Shown here: in pieces, positions 33,635-44,112 of the stretch
Layout of the letters: every line of letters starts with the position of its first letter
How positions within the stretch are numbered: position 1 is the first letter of the stretch
Assembly: GCA_032622095.1 (NCBI GenBank)
Contig: CP136062.1
Span: 51,413,349 to 51,477,348, forward strand
DNA: 64,000 bases
Source of the DNA: Siphonodentalium dalli
Taxonomy: Eukaryota; Mollusca; Scaphopoda; Gadilida; Siphonodentaliidae
Direction: 5' to 3'
Program-made: the position numbers and the translations under genes
Notes under the pieces: generated by a model
The model's database searches: none
Told to the model about the DNA's origin: nothing
The model's input: the letters and a program-made list of their open reading frames with translations, nothing else

Positions 33635-33900
33635 GGAAGACGACATGACACGTTAGTCATGTCTGGATTCTGGCCCGCAGAGACAAATGACGTTTTGACG
33701 CCGTAACTGCCTTCAGTTAGCTAACAAATGAAACTGATCTAATATGAACCTTTGCAGGACATATTCATAACAACTTACTGTTTATAAATAAATAAATACT
33801 TCAGTTGTCCATTGCCACATATGGGAAGTTGCGAAGTAGCAAATTCGTTTCATTGCTGATTCCGCGATTTTGTGAAACTACTGCCGGAAGTCACATGATT
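33635..33900 (-). repeat. Diverged interspersed repeat L, copy 2
   Basis: Read on the minus strand: TGTGACTTCCGGCAG, CTACTTCGCAACTT and AATCCAGACATGAC, in the same order as 26380-26600. Confidence 0.45.
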
Positions 33901-34195
33901 TTTTCACAAACAAGTTGGTTCGGTAAAAATATCACCTACACGGTATACTGTAAATTATGTGTGACGTCACAAGTATGTACGCCCGCCTGTTACCTATACA
34001 CGACCTGAGCTCGGCACGCTAGAGCGGGGTCGTTATAAGAACAAGGTTCATCTATTACTGTGTTCTTAGTGTTTTATATATTTTTTTGTACATTTATCCG
34101 CTGCGAGTGCCTTGGTCCCTTTAATACTAATCTCATACTGAACAAATATTAATTTTTAAGTTTTTTTTTAATTGGTATGGTCGATTGCTTTGAAT

Positions 34196-34305
34196 TTGTT
34201 TGGCGATGTTAGTAGAATGCTACATTCCCCGGGTTGGTATAGCACCTGAGTACTAACTTATCAATTTCATGCACCCGAACAAGTCTATAATATGTCTTTA
34301 AAAGA
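34196..34305 (+). mobile_element. Family D fragment
   Basis: GGCGATGTTAGTAGAATGCT to ATATGTCTTTAA, the end of family D next to its TTAA. Confidence 0.65.
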
Positions 34306-34404
34306 ATATTATAAGTTTATTTTAGTGTTTCAATTCAATATCTATGTTTTCATGTATTAAAATCGGACAAATTTAAGACTAAAATGTTCAATCGCATTTA
34401 TTTT

Positions 34405-34797
34405 CAAGCCTGGCAATAGTGTGTCTGTCTTTTTCAGAATGAGGTCCCCAGAGGGTGAATTTACCATATTCATCCTCTCATGGGGCACCTCATTCTGCTG
34501 AGGCCTCAACTGCTATGGGAGACCTAGGATTAGATTGAAGTTCCCCAGTTGAAGTTGGTGATGTTCACCCATTGGGCACCTCAATTATGCATTTTATCTT
34601 CTGCAAATTAGGGGATATAGAAACTGAACAGAAGGGAAAAAGTAAAAACAATGTTAATTTGAGACTGTAGATACTTCCCAGATGAGGTCCACAGAGGTTG
34701 AATTTGATGATGCTAGCCCGCTGTGTGGTGTAGAGTCACTAAATTAACCCGCTGGGGACCTTATTCTGCAAATGTCCGACACAATATTTCCAGACAT
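34405..34797. mobile_element. MITE-B, long form, diverged
   Basis: Starts CAAGCCTGGCAATAGTGTG; two hairpins with the long internal segment; ends CCGACACAATATTTCCAG. Confidence 0.75.
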
Positions 34798-34835
34798 ATT
34801 TGTTGTACCATTTCAGTAAACATGATACCTGAACT

Positions 34836-34915
34836 TACAGTAATGCCCTAAATAATCGACTCCTTAACCACAGCAGAATTATGGGTAATTGTTTAGGATT
34901 TAGTCGGGAAATAAG
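34836..34915. mobile_element. MITE-A, left arm fragment
   Basis: TA then CAGTAATGCCCTAAATAATC; breaks off after GATTTAGTCGGGAAAT. Confidence 0.7.
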
Positions 34916-35222
34916 ATTTATTGAGGCACTGTGTGACATTGAGTGCAGTCTGTTAAGGCTAATGATAAAGAGTGTTCACTCTTTGTTCACTCTTTATCTA
35001 TTCCTTCTATGGTAAGGATAAAGAGTGTTCTGCTTAGTTTATGCACTTTAGCTGCCTTTTTAAGATATCTGAGGTCAACATCACCTATATAATAATATTC
35101 TCCGGGTCAAATTACCCCTATGTACAAAGCTTCAGCTCCGAGGGTCAAGCCGTTTGGTTGCCTATAGCCGGACAAACAAACAAACAGAATTGAGTTTATT
35201 AGTATAGATTCTCTGAGGTTAG

Positions 35223-35476
35223 CAAGCCTTGAAATAGTGTGTCTGTCATTTGCAGAATGAGGTCAACAGAGGGTGAATTTAGTTATGCTACCCCGCATAG
35301 TGGGCTAGCATCACCAAATTCACCCTCTGGGGACCTCATTCTGCTTACACCTCAGCAGAATGAGGTTCCCAGAGGGTGAATTTGGTGATGCTAGCCCGCT
35401 ATGTGGGGTAGCATCACTAAATTCACCCTCTGGGGACCTCATTCTGCAAATGACAGACACCCTATTTCAAGGCTTG
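35223..35476. mobile_element. MITE-B, short form, perfect 8-bp duplication
   Basis: 254 bp, same length as 4288-4541. GAGGTTAG is at 35215-35222 and 35477-35484. Ends CAAGCCTTGAAATAG. Confidence 0.93.
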
Positions 35477-35624
35477 GAGGTTAGATGAAATTGTGTAGAT
35501 ATTTAATGGCTTATGCAAGTTAATTATGGCGGTTCTCTGAGGTCATTTGAATAGATATTTGCTCTGTGTCTTATGGGCGTATCTCTGAGGTGGTATGAAG
35601 TCATGTAGCTAAAATGAAACCATG

Positions 35625-35841
35625 CAGAGTAATGCTCTAAATAATCGACTCCTTAACCACTGCAGAATTATGGGTAACTTCTCAGGATTTAGTCGTAAAT
35701 ATGGCTTGTTGGCATTCATCGGAAAGCTCTCAGTGAGAGCTTTCCGATGAATGGCAACAAGCCATATTTCCGACTAAATCCTGAAATGTTACCCATAATT
35801 CAGCTGTGGTTAAGGAGTCGATTATTTAGGGCATTACTGTA
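35625..35841. mobile_element. MITE-A, complete
   Basis: Both arms full; left terminus mutated (CAGAGTAATGC). Confidence 0.88.
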
Positions 35842-35931
35842 TTTCATAGCTATGGAACCAAACTCTGATGTATAGTACAAATGTCATCTGTATTTGAGGT
35901 AAAATAATATCGCGAATGTATTCTCTAAGTA

Positions 35932-36006
35932 CCCATCACACTCTAACCACCCTTCACTCTAACCACCCTTCACTTTAACCACCCTTCACTCTGACCACCC
36001 TTCCAT
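35932..36006 (+). repeat. 17-bp tandem repeat
   Basis: CACTCTAACCACCCTT repeated four to five times. Confidence 0.85.
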
Positions 36007-36012
36007 CTGAGG

Positions 36013-36120
36013 TACAGTAATGCTCTAATTAGTCGACTTCTTAACCACAGCAGAATTATGGGTAACTTACTAACTTTTCAGGATTTAGTCGGAAATTGAT
36101 TACTTTAGAGCATTACTGTA
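36013..36120. mobile_element. MITE-A, deletion form
   Basis: TA-flanked; left arm to GTCGGAAAT then joined to TTACTTTAGAGCATTACTG. Confidence 0.85.
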
Positions 36121-36587
36121 AATGTAAATATGAATATTTTCTGTACGATCTTCACACAGAGTTAAAATGAAATCACAAAGATATTCTGTGGTTATAGGCC
36201 TAAGTCTGATGTACAGTACAAATGTCATCTGTTCACATAGATGTTCTAGCAATGTAGGAGTATTCCCACTGGTCCCGTAAATGTCATTCGCCCGCGTGAA
36301 TCTTCTGTCTCTCTCGCTGTTTTCTCGTGGGTCATATAAATGTCACTGGCTTGCGTGGATATTTCATGAATTGACGACTGATTGGAGACGCCCCACATCA
36401 GACCTGATTTGATGTTTGCCCTGCGTGGGTAATTATATGGTGTTACGTACCACGGGGAGTTGTTGTCTGAGTCGAGCACACAGATTAGCATGATGGAGGA
36501 GGTCACGGGCGTCTGCTATAGTACATACTTCACTCTAATATAGAGTACAATAGATAGGAATTATTATTATCCATCCATTAACCCTTT

Positions 36588-36819
36588 GAGTGCCAGGGGC
36601 CGATCTCATCGGCCCTAAACCTACAAAATAAGTCTGTTAAAGAATATAAGAATAAATTATTAAAATTGTATAAAAAAAAAAAAAAAAAAAAAAATGTTAG
36701 GCCAATGCATTCTCTTATATATGCGAGGCGACCTATGGTCGACTCGCATATATAAGAGAATGCATTGGCACAGGGTATATGGGTTGATACAAAAATTGAC
36801 CTGGCACTCAAAGGGTTAA
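36588..36819 (-). mobile_element. C2 TTAA element, complete short form
   Basis: TTAA on both sides; exact ends CCCTTTGAGTGCCAGG / CCTGGCACTCAAAGGG; an A-rich run and one hairpin inside. Near-identical to 24098-24327, inverted. Confidence 0.92.
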
Positions 36820-37199
36820 CTAACACCATTTCCGATTGGGCAAAAGCTGCCACGTGATATAGTCCTGGAAAAAGTCATATTGGACTCCCGAAAGTCATAT
36901 TGGACTCCCGACTGTACAATATCACTTTTTTATTGGGACTCCGTGACATCACGAACTAACTCTATTGCGAAATGAATCAGTGAAATTGTGATGAACACGC
37001 AACACTGATGGATTTTAGCAGACGTTTCACTTCCGCATTGAGTATTTTTTCTCACTTCCGTGTTTACTTTTCCAAATCATGCTTTCTGATGATCAATATA
37101 CAGGCTTTTATAGAGAATTAAGTGCCGACAAATACCAAAAATAACCGCAAAAGTTTTATTCCCAAAATTTGGATAAACATACAGATGCATAATAAAAAT

Positions 37200-37375
37200 G
37201 TCATTATACAATGTTGTGTACAGTATGAGTTTTTCTTGAACTCGTCCAGGTTGTGGTGAAAAGTCATATTGGACTCGACACTGACGTGTCTCGTCCAATA
37301 TGACTTTTCACCACAACCTGGACTCGTACAAGTAAAACACATACTGTACACAACATTGTATAATAACTTTATAAT
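37200..37375. repeat. Large palindrome (arms ~75 bp)
   Basis: ACAATGTTGTGTACAGTATG and CCAGGTTGTGGTGAAAAGTC are mirrored to the right of a centre near 37287. The overlapping minus-strand frames are the palindrome read through. Confidence 0.85.
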
Positions 37376-37573
37376 AACAAACGTTGTGGAGTGCTTTGTA
37401 CCCAGGTAATTGTCATATTTCGCTGAAAGATGAGCACTTCCCTACTATTGTGTGTCAAATAAGTTGAAATAACAGAACACAGTGGAATATGTTATACAAT
37501 TGAATTATAGTACGATTAATTATGGCAGAATAACAGTAGGCCTACAGAGTGGAACTTTAATTTGCGACAGTGC

Positions 37574-37993
37574 CAAGTCTGAGTTTAGTGTGCCTGTCAT
37601 TTGCAGAATGAGGTCCCCAGAGGGTGAAATTAGTGATGCTATCCCGCATAGTGGGATAGCATCACCAAATTCACCCTCTGGTGACATCATTCTGCATGGC
37701 CTCATCTGCAATGGGAGACACAGAATCAGATTCCCAAATGGTGAATATTGTGATTGTCTGCCAATTTGGGGATATAGAGAAACTTAACTAAAAAAGAAAT
37801 AGAAGCTATGTGAAGAAGTTTCTATAGAAATTTGATAGTAAAGAAACTTTCCAGAGAAGATGAGGCCAAAGCAGTATGAGATCCCCAGAGGGTGAATTTA
37901 ATGATGCTAGCCCACAATGCGGGATAGCGTCATTAAATTCACCCTCTGGGGACCTCATTCTGCAAATGTCAGGCACACTAAACTCAGGTTTTG
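37574..37993. mobile_element. MITE-B, long form
   Basis: AAGTCTGAGTTTAGTGTGCC to the inverse CACACTAAACTCAGG; both hairpins and the internal segment present. Confidence 0.85.
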
Positions 37994-38087
37994 ACATGCC
38001 AGAGTTGCATAAAAAATATATAATAAAATAAAATATAAAACAACAATTGTTTCTCTGATCACATTATGTATCGTCACTGTCATTTCT

Positions 38088-38302
38088 TTAACCATTTCAG
38101 TGCCAAGTCCAATTTTTGTATCAACCCATATTTCCTTGATCATTTTTCAAATTTATTGATTATAATAATGTGATACATTGATGGAAAGAGCTCTTAGAGC
38201 ACTTTCCACCAATGTATCACATTATTATAATCAATAAATTTGAAAAATGATCAAGGAAATATGGGTTGATACAAAAATTGGACTTGGCACTGAAATGGTT
38301 AA
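38088..38302. mobile_element. Near-perfect TTAA palindrome
   Basis: TTAA at both edges, then CCATTTCAGTGCCAAGTCC (C2-like end). Arms of about 95 bp match almost base for base around a GAGCTCTTAGAGC centre. Confidence 0.9.
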
Positions 38303-38566
38303 TTCTCATTGTCAATCTTGGAATTGGAGATTGGTTCACAGTTTTCCTCAGCCAAAATCCAATAAACGTACAGGCTATGGTAATCATCATACTGCAGGCA
38401 GGAATTTTATCTCAATTTATAAGCATACGTACATATTGATGAAACTACACAAGTTTGTGAACTGATTAATATTATTTCATGAGTGTATTGTGGCTCAATG
38501 GTAAAAATGAGAACCATGGGATACAGTTTTACCTCACGGCACTACAAATGAGTGCAATAATGTTAA

Positions 38567-40243
38567 TACAGTAACCCTTGGAACAAACGTCGCACTACCG
38601 ACGAATCAAATTCAATTATTTGAATTAGATTCGTCGGTAGTGCGACGTTTGTTGCAAATAAATGCGAGTAGACGCACTACCGACGAAGAATGCGTGTGGT
38701 CAACACGAATTTAATTGCTGATGCGTCTGAGATCCGTGTTTGAAACAAACGTCGCATCACCGTCGACTCGAATTTAAATCGGAGACATGCAAACGAGCTG
38801 CATAATGATATGCTAATGAGGGAATTCCAATTCAAACTGGAAAACACCAACAAGCATGACGTAATTTGGTGGTATTTGAATTCGAGTCGACTAAAATGCG
38901 ACGTTTTGTTTCAAATTAAATGCGAGTAGACGCACTCATTCTGAACTCCTCGACCTGTGACCTCTGGGGGCACGGTGACGGAATCTGACGAGGTTTGCCG
39001 AATGGAGACGCACTAAATAAATATTTATTCCGTTTGGATATACACGCTATACTGTGCATGGACGTATGCACATTTAACATCAACGATGGGTTGAAATTGT
39101 TCTTGTAATTTGATTTTCCAGCAATTAATTATTGGGGAATTTGTTGTTTTTAGACCAACATTTGCATATTTTCCTACTTTTGGTCCAACATTTTGACTGA
39201 AATGGTCTGTGTCCTGGTCCCTCATGGCCCCCGTGGCCAGCCAAAAAACTGCTAATTATTTTCCTATGCTTCTGTTCAAAATAATGAACTTAAATGGTCA
39301 TCAGTTGGAAATTTTCCAACCTTCGTGGGGGTGTCGGGTTGGAAATTGTCAGCACTTGGAAAGCTTGAGGCCAGTCTAATGCTATATGGGTTTTTGCGGT
39401 TTTCATGTTCAAAGTTTTCTCCCGCTGTGCCAAACTATGATCGGATTTTCAGGTTCAGATCTCTGATTTTTCTTCTACTGGCAGAACCATGGTCCGCCCA
39501 GTGCATGATCACAAGTCTACTGATCCATTCAGAATAGGCTATTATCCAGGCATGTGAAGGAACAGAAAATTGAATTACGCAAATTTATTAGCCCCCCCCC
39601 CCCAACAGAGACCCTATAGCCATACGTCCCTGCCCGCCATGGTTATTTTACCACGTGGTTTTAGATAGGCATACTGACGAAATATATAGTGATATAGCGC
39701 GTTGATCTCAACTTGCTATTAAATTGTTAAAACGGTACAACATTTTCTTTCAGACAAGTTCAAAGCAAAATACCACCTAAAGAATCATGTCCGACCTAAA
39801 ATATGTATCAAATACCTACGAAATAGCGATATAAAACCAATAATTTCCACTCCTCAGAATAGTAACATTAATTTCGTCGCTTGGAAGTCAAAAGCCACAT
39901 TTTCTCACTAAATTTTACGTTTTAGAATTGATATAAAACTTCCTATTTTAGCCGTTTTGACGAAAACCCTTATGAACGCTTTATGCCATTTTAAGAAATC
40001 ATTTAGATTCGTCTTGAATTAAATGCGACGTTTGTTTCAACAGACGAATTATGAATTAAACTCGAGTCTAATTCTAATTGAATTAGATTCGTCGGTAGTG
40101 CGACGTTTGTTCCAAGGGTAAGTGCTCTTAAAAATCGACTCCTTAACCACAGCAGAATTATGGGTAATTTTTCAGGCTTTAGTCGGAAATATGGCTTGTT
40201 GCCATTCATCGGAAAGCTCTCGATTATATAGAGCATTACTGTA
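38567..40243. mobile_element. MITE-A split by a 1.5-kb insertion
   Basis: TACAGTAA at 38567-38574 is the left tip; GTGCTCTTAAAAATCGACTC from 40123 to the right TA at 40242-40243 is the rest. Removing 38575-40122 restores a normal MITE-A end. Confidence 0.85.
38575..40119. mobile_element. Harbinger-like non-autonomous element, 1,545 bp
   Basis: Terminal inverted repeats CCCTTGGAACAAACGTCGCA (continuing through CTACCGACGAAT, 32 bp exact) with TAA on both sides. A 3-bp TAA duplication is typical of PIF/Harbinger. Subterminal copies of AACAAACGTCGCA and GTCGACTCGAATT recur at 38594-38660, 38740-38780 and 38877-38930. No transposase is recognised; the two ~65-codon frames inside match nothing I know. 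Confidence 0.82.
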
Positions 40244-40544
40244 TGTTCACACAGCTTAATCAACACAATCTAATCCTAGGTTTCCCATAGCAGATGAAGC
40301 CTAAACTTGAAGCCTTCCAGCCATAACGATGCTGGCAAAGTTTGTCAGTTCCTTTCCGGGGCCGATGATTTTGATATGCATTGGGGTGATTTCCCAGAGA
40401 AACTAACACTCTGCACGGTCTTTCCTCCCCATAACACTGACGTCGATCGTGATATATCCTAGCGCCTGAAACGACGATACACCCCAGTAAACCACTCCAA
40501 ACCAATCAGGACCTCCCTGATACCTCAGGTCGTTATAAAGAATT

Positions 40545-41080
40545 AACGAATTCATAACTCATTAAGCTGCAGATATATTGATCAGAGATTTCACATTCCT
40601 GCTGGGGGGTGGGTGGGGGTCGGAGGTCACACAAACTCTCATTCATCATCGCTGAGGTCTTACTACCTTAGATCGTTATATCGACGAGTCTAACGATTTA
40701 CTCAAAGCATAACTCATTAAACTCTCTTAATATATTGATCGGATGGGACAATACCTACCTGGAATTTGTGGGGCCGCTGTTCTCCACCTCCCGTTTTCTT
40801 AACAATCAATTGTTACCGGTACAATGTATATATTATCGGAGCGATCTTAGCCTAGTCAACGCGGCTGCCATATTGTTCACTTCCTCTATTTTCCATTCAG
40901 TCTGCTTTGGTATGCGCCATCTGAATTTCTTTTGTTTCACACGTTTGTTTATGCATAGTAAGGAAAGTGCAGTGATTTCGTAGGTCGAACAGGAAGGTCA
41001 CCGTGTGTTCTAAACACAACTAACGTCAGAGTTTCTGCTAGGGAGTTATCAAGGAGTCAAAATTGAGAAAGGTAGGCATT
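40545..41080. other. Non-MITE DNA with a 150-bp diverged tandem duplication
   Basis: TAACTCATTAA ... ATATATTGATC occurs at 40556 and 40698. The right part ends ATTGAGAAAG|GTAGGCA, which could be a splice donor. In the frame that would join the KChIP exon there is no ATG after the last stop, so a coding first exon is not supported. Confidence 0.3.
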
Positions 41081-41182
41081 GTTTAAACAAGTTTTAAATC
41101 AAATTAATTGTCTTATTCTTATTGATTTATTTAGAGTTCGATCCAGACAAATTTTTTGCTTTCGAAATTATTAGATTCTAGT

Positions 41183-41524
41183 CAAGCCTGAGTGTAATGT
41201 GCCTGTCATTTGCAGAATGAGGCCCCCAGAGGGTGAAGTTAGTGACGCTATCCCACATAGCGGGCTAGTATCCACCAAATTCACCCTATGGGGACCTCAT
41301 TCTGCATGGCCTCATCTGCTATTGGAGACATAGACTCAGATTGAAGTTCCCAAATGGTGAATTTTGTGATGTACACCCATTGGGAACCTCGATTATGCAA
41401 TGTGTCATCTGCCAATTTGGGGATATAGAGAAACTAAATTAAAAAAGAAATAGAATCTATGTGAAGAAGCTTCTAAAGAAATTTGATAAAAAAAGAAACT
41501 TTCCACAGAAGATGAGGCCTAAGC
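41183..41524. mobile_element. MITE-B, long form, right hairpin replaced
   Basis: Starts CAAGCCTGAGTGTAATG; first hairpin and full internal segment up to GATGAGGCCTAAG, then joined to a C3 end. Confidence 0.8.
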
Positions 41525-41614
41525 TTCCTTTTGGGAGACTCGCATTTATAATAGAATGCATTGGCACAGGGTTTTCGCAAAATTTCAGGAAGCTCCTGTC
41601 ATGGAAGAGTTAAA
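41524..41614. mobile_element. C3 terminal fragment
   Basis: CCTTTTGGGAGACTCGCA, one hairpin half, ending TCATGGAAGAGTTAA. Confidence 0.7.
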
Positions 41615-41631
41615 CAGTTCTCATAGCTTTA

Positions 41632-42064
41632 TTAAAGTGATGTGAAACACTCCGGTAGGGTGATCAAATAGGAAACACTCCGGTACGGTGAACAAATAGG
41701 AAACACTCCGGTACGGTGATCAAATAGAAATGGAGAATAATCTTGCTCAAAGTAGTAATTTTTACAAATAGTATATCCAAATTGGCAACAAACACCACCA
41801 TTCTTATATATTAATTAAATAGAGTGACTCTCGATGGCGATATATCGTTTTCGTTAACTTATCACAGATAGTTGCTTCCCGATTCGAGAAGTAAATATTT
41901 ACAATTGCGCGTAGTACAGACGTTTTCTATGGAGTGGCTATATGTCGATTTGTTTGAAATTTTCGGCAATGTTACTAGAATGCTATTTTCCGCCAGTTGG
42001 CATAGTGTCTGACTATTAACTTACTAGTTTCACACACCTGAACAAGTACATAGTATATCTTTAA
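41632..42064 (+). mobile_element. Family D TTAA element, copy 2
   Basis: TTAA-flanked; starts AGTGATGTGAAACACTCC, ends AGTATATCTTTAA. The CACTCCGGTA start segment is triplicated. Matches 61869-62242 and, inverted, 15544-15976. Confidence 0.8.
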
Positions 42065-42130
42065 GACGCAGGAAGGGCAAATGCATTATTTCCATTCAGC
42101 TCTGTTGAGTTAGATGACTTGGAATTAAAC

Positions 42131-42251
42131 TACAGTAATGCCCCGAGAGCTTTCTGATGAATGGCAACATGCCATATTTCCGACTAAATCCTGAAAAGTT
42201 ACCCATAATTCTGCTGTAGTTAAAGAGTCGATTACTTAGGGCATTACTGTA
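42131..42251. mobile_element. MITE-A, left arm deleted
   Basis: TA-flanked; left tip CAGTAATGCC joins the central GAGAGCTTTCTGATG and an intact right arm. Confidence 0.87.
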
Positions 42252-42289
42252 TGTCTTCTTCACCAATGTCTAATATGTGCATAATTTTT

Positions 42290-42500
42290 TTGCACGAGGG
42301 ACTGATGGCTATTCAAGTTCAAGTTCTTTGTTTGTAATGTACATATCAACATAACAATGGTCAAAAGGTAACAAACAAAAAATAGCGATAATACATTACT
42401 GGGAGGTGGCATGACCTCTGGTCGTCTTCCTACCATCTCCCTGGAAAAAACTTCCTTTCTGGCTCTGAGCTCCCCTGGTCAGTGGTCAATCTTTCAAATT
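42290..42500 (-). mobile_element. Putative 3' tail of the retroelement-like segment
   Basis: Read on the minus strand, the DNA downstream of the broken frame includes GTACATTACAAACAAAGAAC followed by TTGAACTTGAA. Such short repeated tails terminate many animal LINEs. No reverse-transcriptase motif is visible, so the class is open. Confidence 0.3.
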
Positions 42501-42711
42501 AAACTTATGCTTAAATGGCATTGCAACTTTTGTCAACAACATAATAATACTGCTACTGCAATATCATAGGATACTAATTATTGCTGTTTTTTCATTTAAT
42601 GAAAATTGTTGAATGAAAATGATAATAATGATGAGAGACAGAACAAGTATCTAAATATCTAAACAGGTTTATCAGTTTCCTATAATTTGTTGGTGATATG
42701 TTATGACTACC

Positions 42712-43110
42712 TCATGACATGACGCCTGGATAGCAATCATGACAATATAAGTTTTTACATTCAACTTTTTCAAGGTAAGACTCGATTAATTCTTGTGTAA
42801 CCTGGCGTTTAAAGTTGGTACGTGGCATAAGGGATTGTAAATTTATGTCAACTTCTTTCCATTGTTTTGGGAAGATATGTAGTGGTAGGTTTTCCGTAAA
42901 TGTGGTTCTGGCCATAGTTTCGTGACTATCGACCCATGCAGTCTATAATAGTGTAATCCCTGGAGTTGGCAGTACTTCATATAGAGGAGCTGAGGTATCA
43001 ATTTCAACCAGAACGTTTCTAGATGTGTCAGATTCTTTCGCTTGTGAAATCATTTCCAGGACACCAATTGTGTGATCGATAGTCGATTATGATGCTATTT
43101 TCACTGGGGA
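42712..43110 (-). pseudogene. Broken reading frame, probably from a decayed retroelement
   Basis: On the minus strand a frame from about 43090 to 42712 reads IGVLEMISQAKESD ... VLVEIDTSAPLYEVLPTPG, meets one TAG near 42955, then continues without a stop through FPKQWKEVDINLQSLMPR and ends KNLYCHDCYPGVMS before a stop. A segment just upstream is in another frame (KLCMIICIPSENS), suggesting a frameshift. The composition looks like real protein, unlike the palindrome read-throughs elsewhere. Downstream on the same strand, at 42300-42350, is a tail with repeated AACTTGAACTTGAA, common at 3' ends of invertebrate non-LTR elements. I do not recognise the protein. It could be a retroelement ORF or a processed pseudogene in the KChIP intron. 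Confidence 0.4.
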
Positions 43111-43144
43111 TGCAGATTATCATACAAAGTTTGTCAGCTTCAAA

Positions 43145-43290
43145 CACCAGATGTAAGATGAGAGGTCGGCTCACTAACCGACTGAACTATCCGATCCTCC
43201 AGACGTAAGATGAGAGGTCGGCTCACTAACCGACTGAGCTATCCGACCGGCTCACTAACCGACTGAGCTATCCGATCCTCCAGATGGCAA
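43145..43290 (-). repeat. tRNA-derived SINE-like fragment, partly triplicated
   Basis: On the minus strand the sequence reads GGATAGCTCAGTCGGTTAGT, a good pol III A box as at the start of a tRNA. The CTCACTAACCGACTGAGCTA segment occurs three times in about 100 bp, as a local tandem duplication. No B box or tRNA body follows, so this is not a functional tRNA gene. Confidence 0.5.
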
Positions 43291-43348
43291 ATTTATATAA
43301 CCAACATGGTTATTGCCAGGAATGTCAGAGCGCATGGCTTTTATGATT

Positions 43349-43511
43349 TACAGTAATGCCCTAAATAATTGACTCCTTAACCACAGCAGAATTATGGGTA
43401 ACTTTTCAGGATTTAGTCGGAATATGGCTTGTTGCCATTCATCGGAGTGAGAGATGAATGGCAACAAGCCATATTTCCGTTGAGGAGTCGATTATTTAGG
43501 GCACTACTGTA
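43349..43511. mobile_element. MITE-A, shortened, 104 bp upstream of the KChIP exon
   Basis: TA-flanked. Right half shortened (CCATATTTCCGTTGAGGAGTC). The right half plus the following intron end are copied in inverted form at 46803-46983. Confidence 0.88.
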
Positions 43512-43619
43512 CATGATCCTCCAGGTGACAAATTTATATAACCAACCACGGTCAGAGCTTGTGGCTTTTAAGATTTTAATTTTCATATCATGTTTATATC
43601 TTATTTTTTTTCAGATCAT
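43438..43619. repeat. Inverted duplication, upstream arm (includes splice acceptor)
   Basis: From TTCATCGGAGTGA through the polypyrimidine tract and the first five exon bases; about 98% identical to the inverse of 46803-46983. Confidence 0.93.
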
Positions 43620-43739
43620 GATATTGATGATTTGGAGATGCAGGTTGCACGGTACAAACCCGAAGGACTCGACATTCTCTGTAAAAATACCAAGTTTACC
43701 AAAAAGGAACTGCAGATAATGTACAGAGGATTCAAGCAG
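43615..43739 (+). CDS. KCNIP: KChIP (Kv channel-interacting protein), internal exon, 125 nt
   Basis: This exon encodes 41 complete residues starting [18 protein letters not shown] and ending [12 protein letters not shown]. It matches the KChIP/calsenilin N-lobe: a short acidic linker, the RYKPEGL segment, a TKFTKKEL helix and the YRGFKQ entry to EF-hand 1. KChIPs are cytosolic EF-hand proteins that bind the N terminus of Kv4 channels and tune their surface expression and inactivation; calsenilin/DREAM also acts in the nucleus. The acceptor is a T-rich tract ending TTTTTTTTCAG and the donor is CAG|GTATAT. The first two bases complete a codon begun in the previous exon (upstream intron phase 1); the exon ends in phase 0. 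The variable first exon is not visible, so the upstream intron may exceed 43 kb or an alternative start may be unseen. As I recall, vertebrate KCNIP genes also have a 125-nt exon here. Confidence 0.95.
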
Positions 43740-43742
43740 GTA

Positions 43743-44112
43743 TATATACCCTTACTTTACTAAATGGATTCTCCCACTCAGTTATAAAAGTATATGTTGG
43801 AATGGTCTATTGGAAGAATGGTCTCCCATAGCAAATGAGGTCATGCAGAATGAAGTCCCCAGAGGATGAATTTAGTGACCCTATCTTTACTAAATGGATT
43901 CTCCCACTCAAGCCTGAGTTTATTGTGCCTGTCATTTGCAGAATGAGGTTCCCAGAGGGAGTATTTAGTGATACTATCCCGTATAGTGGGCTAGCATCAC
44001 TAAATTCACTCTCTGTGAACCTCATTCTGTGTGGCCTCATCTGCTATGGGAGACATATAGACTCAGATTGAAGTTTCCAAGTGGTGAATATTGTGATGTG
44101 ATGAAGGTCAAT
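43743..44112. mobile_element. Mosaic of family F and MITE-B pieces after the exon
   Basis: 43746-43830 and 43885-43907 are family F starts (TTTACTAAATGGATTCTCCC). 43830-43884 and 43908-44112 are MITE-B pieces. The order suggests repeated insertion and deletion. Confidence 0.65.

Noticed and set aside
43429-43719. 96-codon frame overlapping the KChIP exon
   Set aside because: Wrong frame; the KChIP frame with correct splice sites explains the exon.
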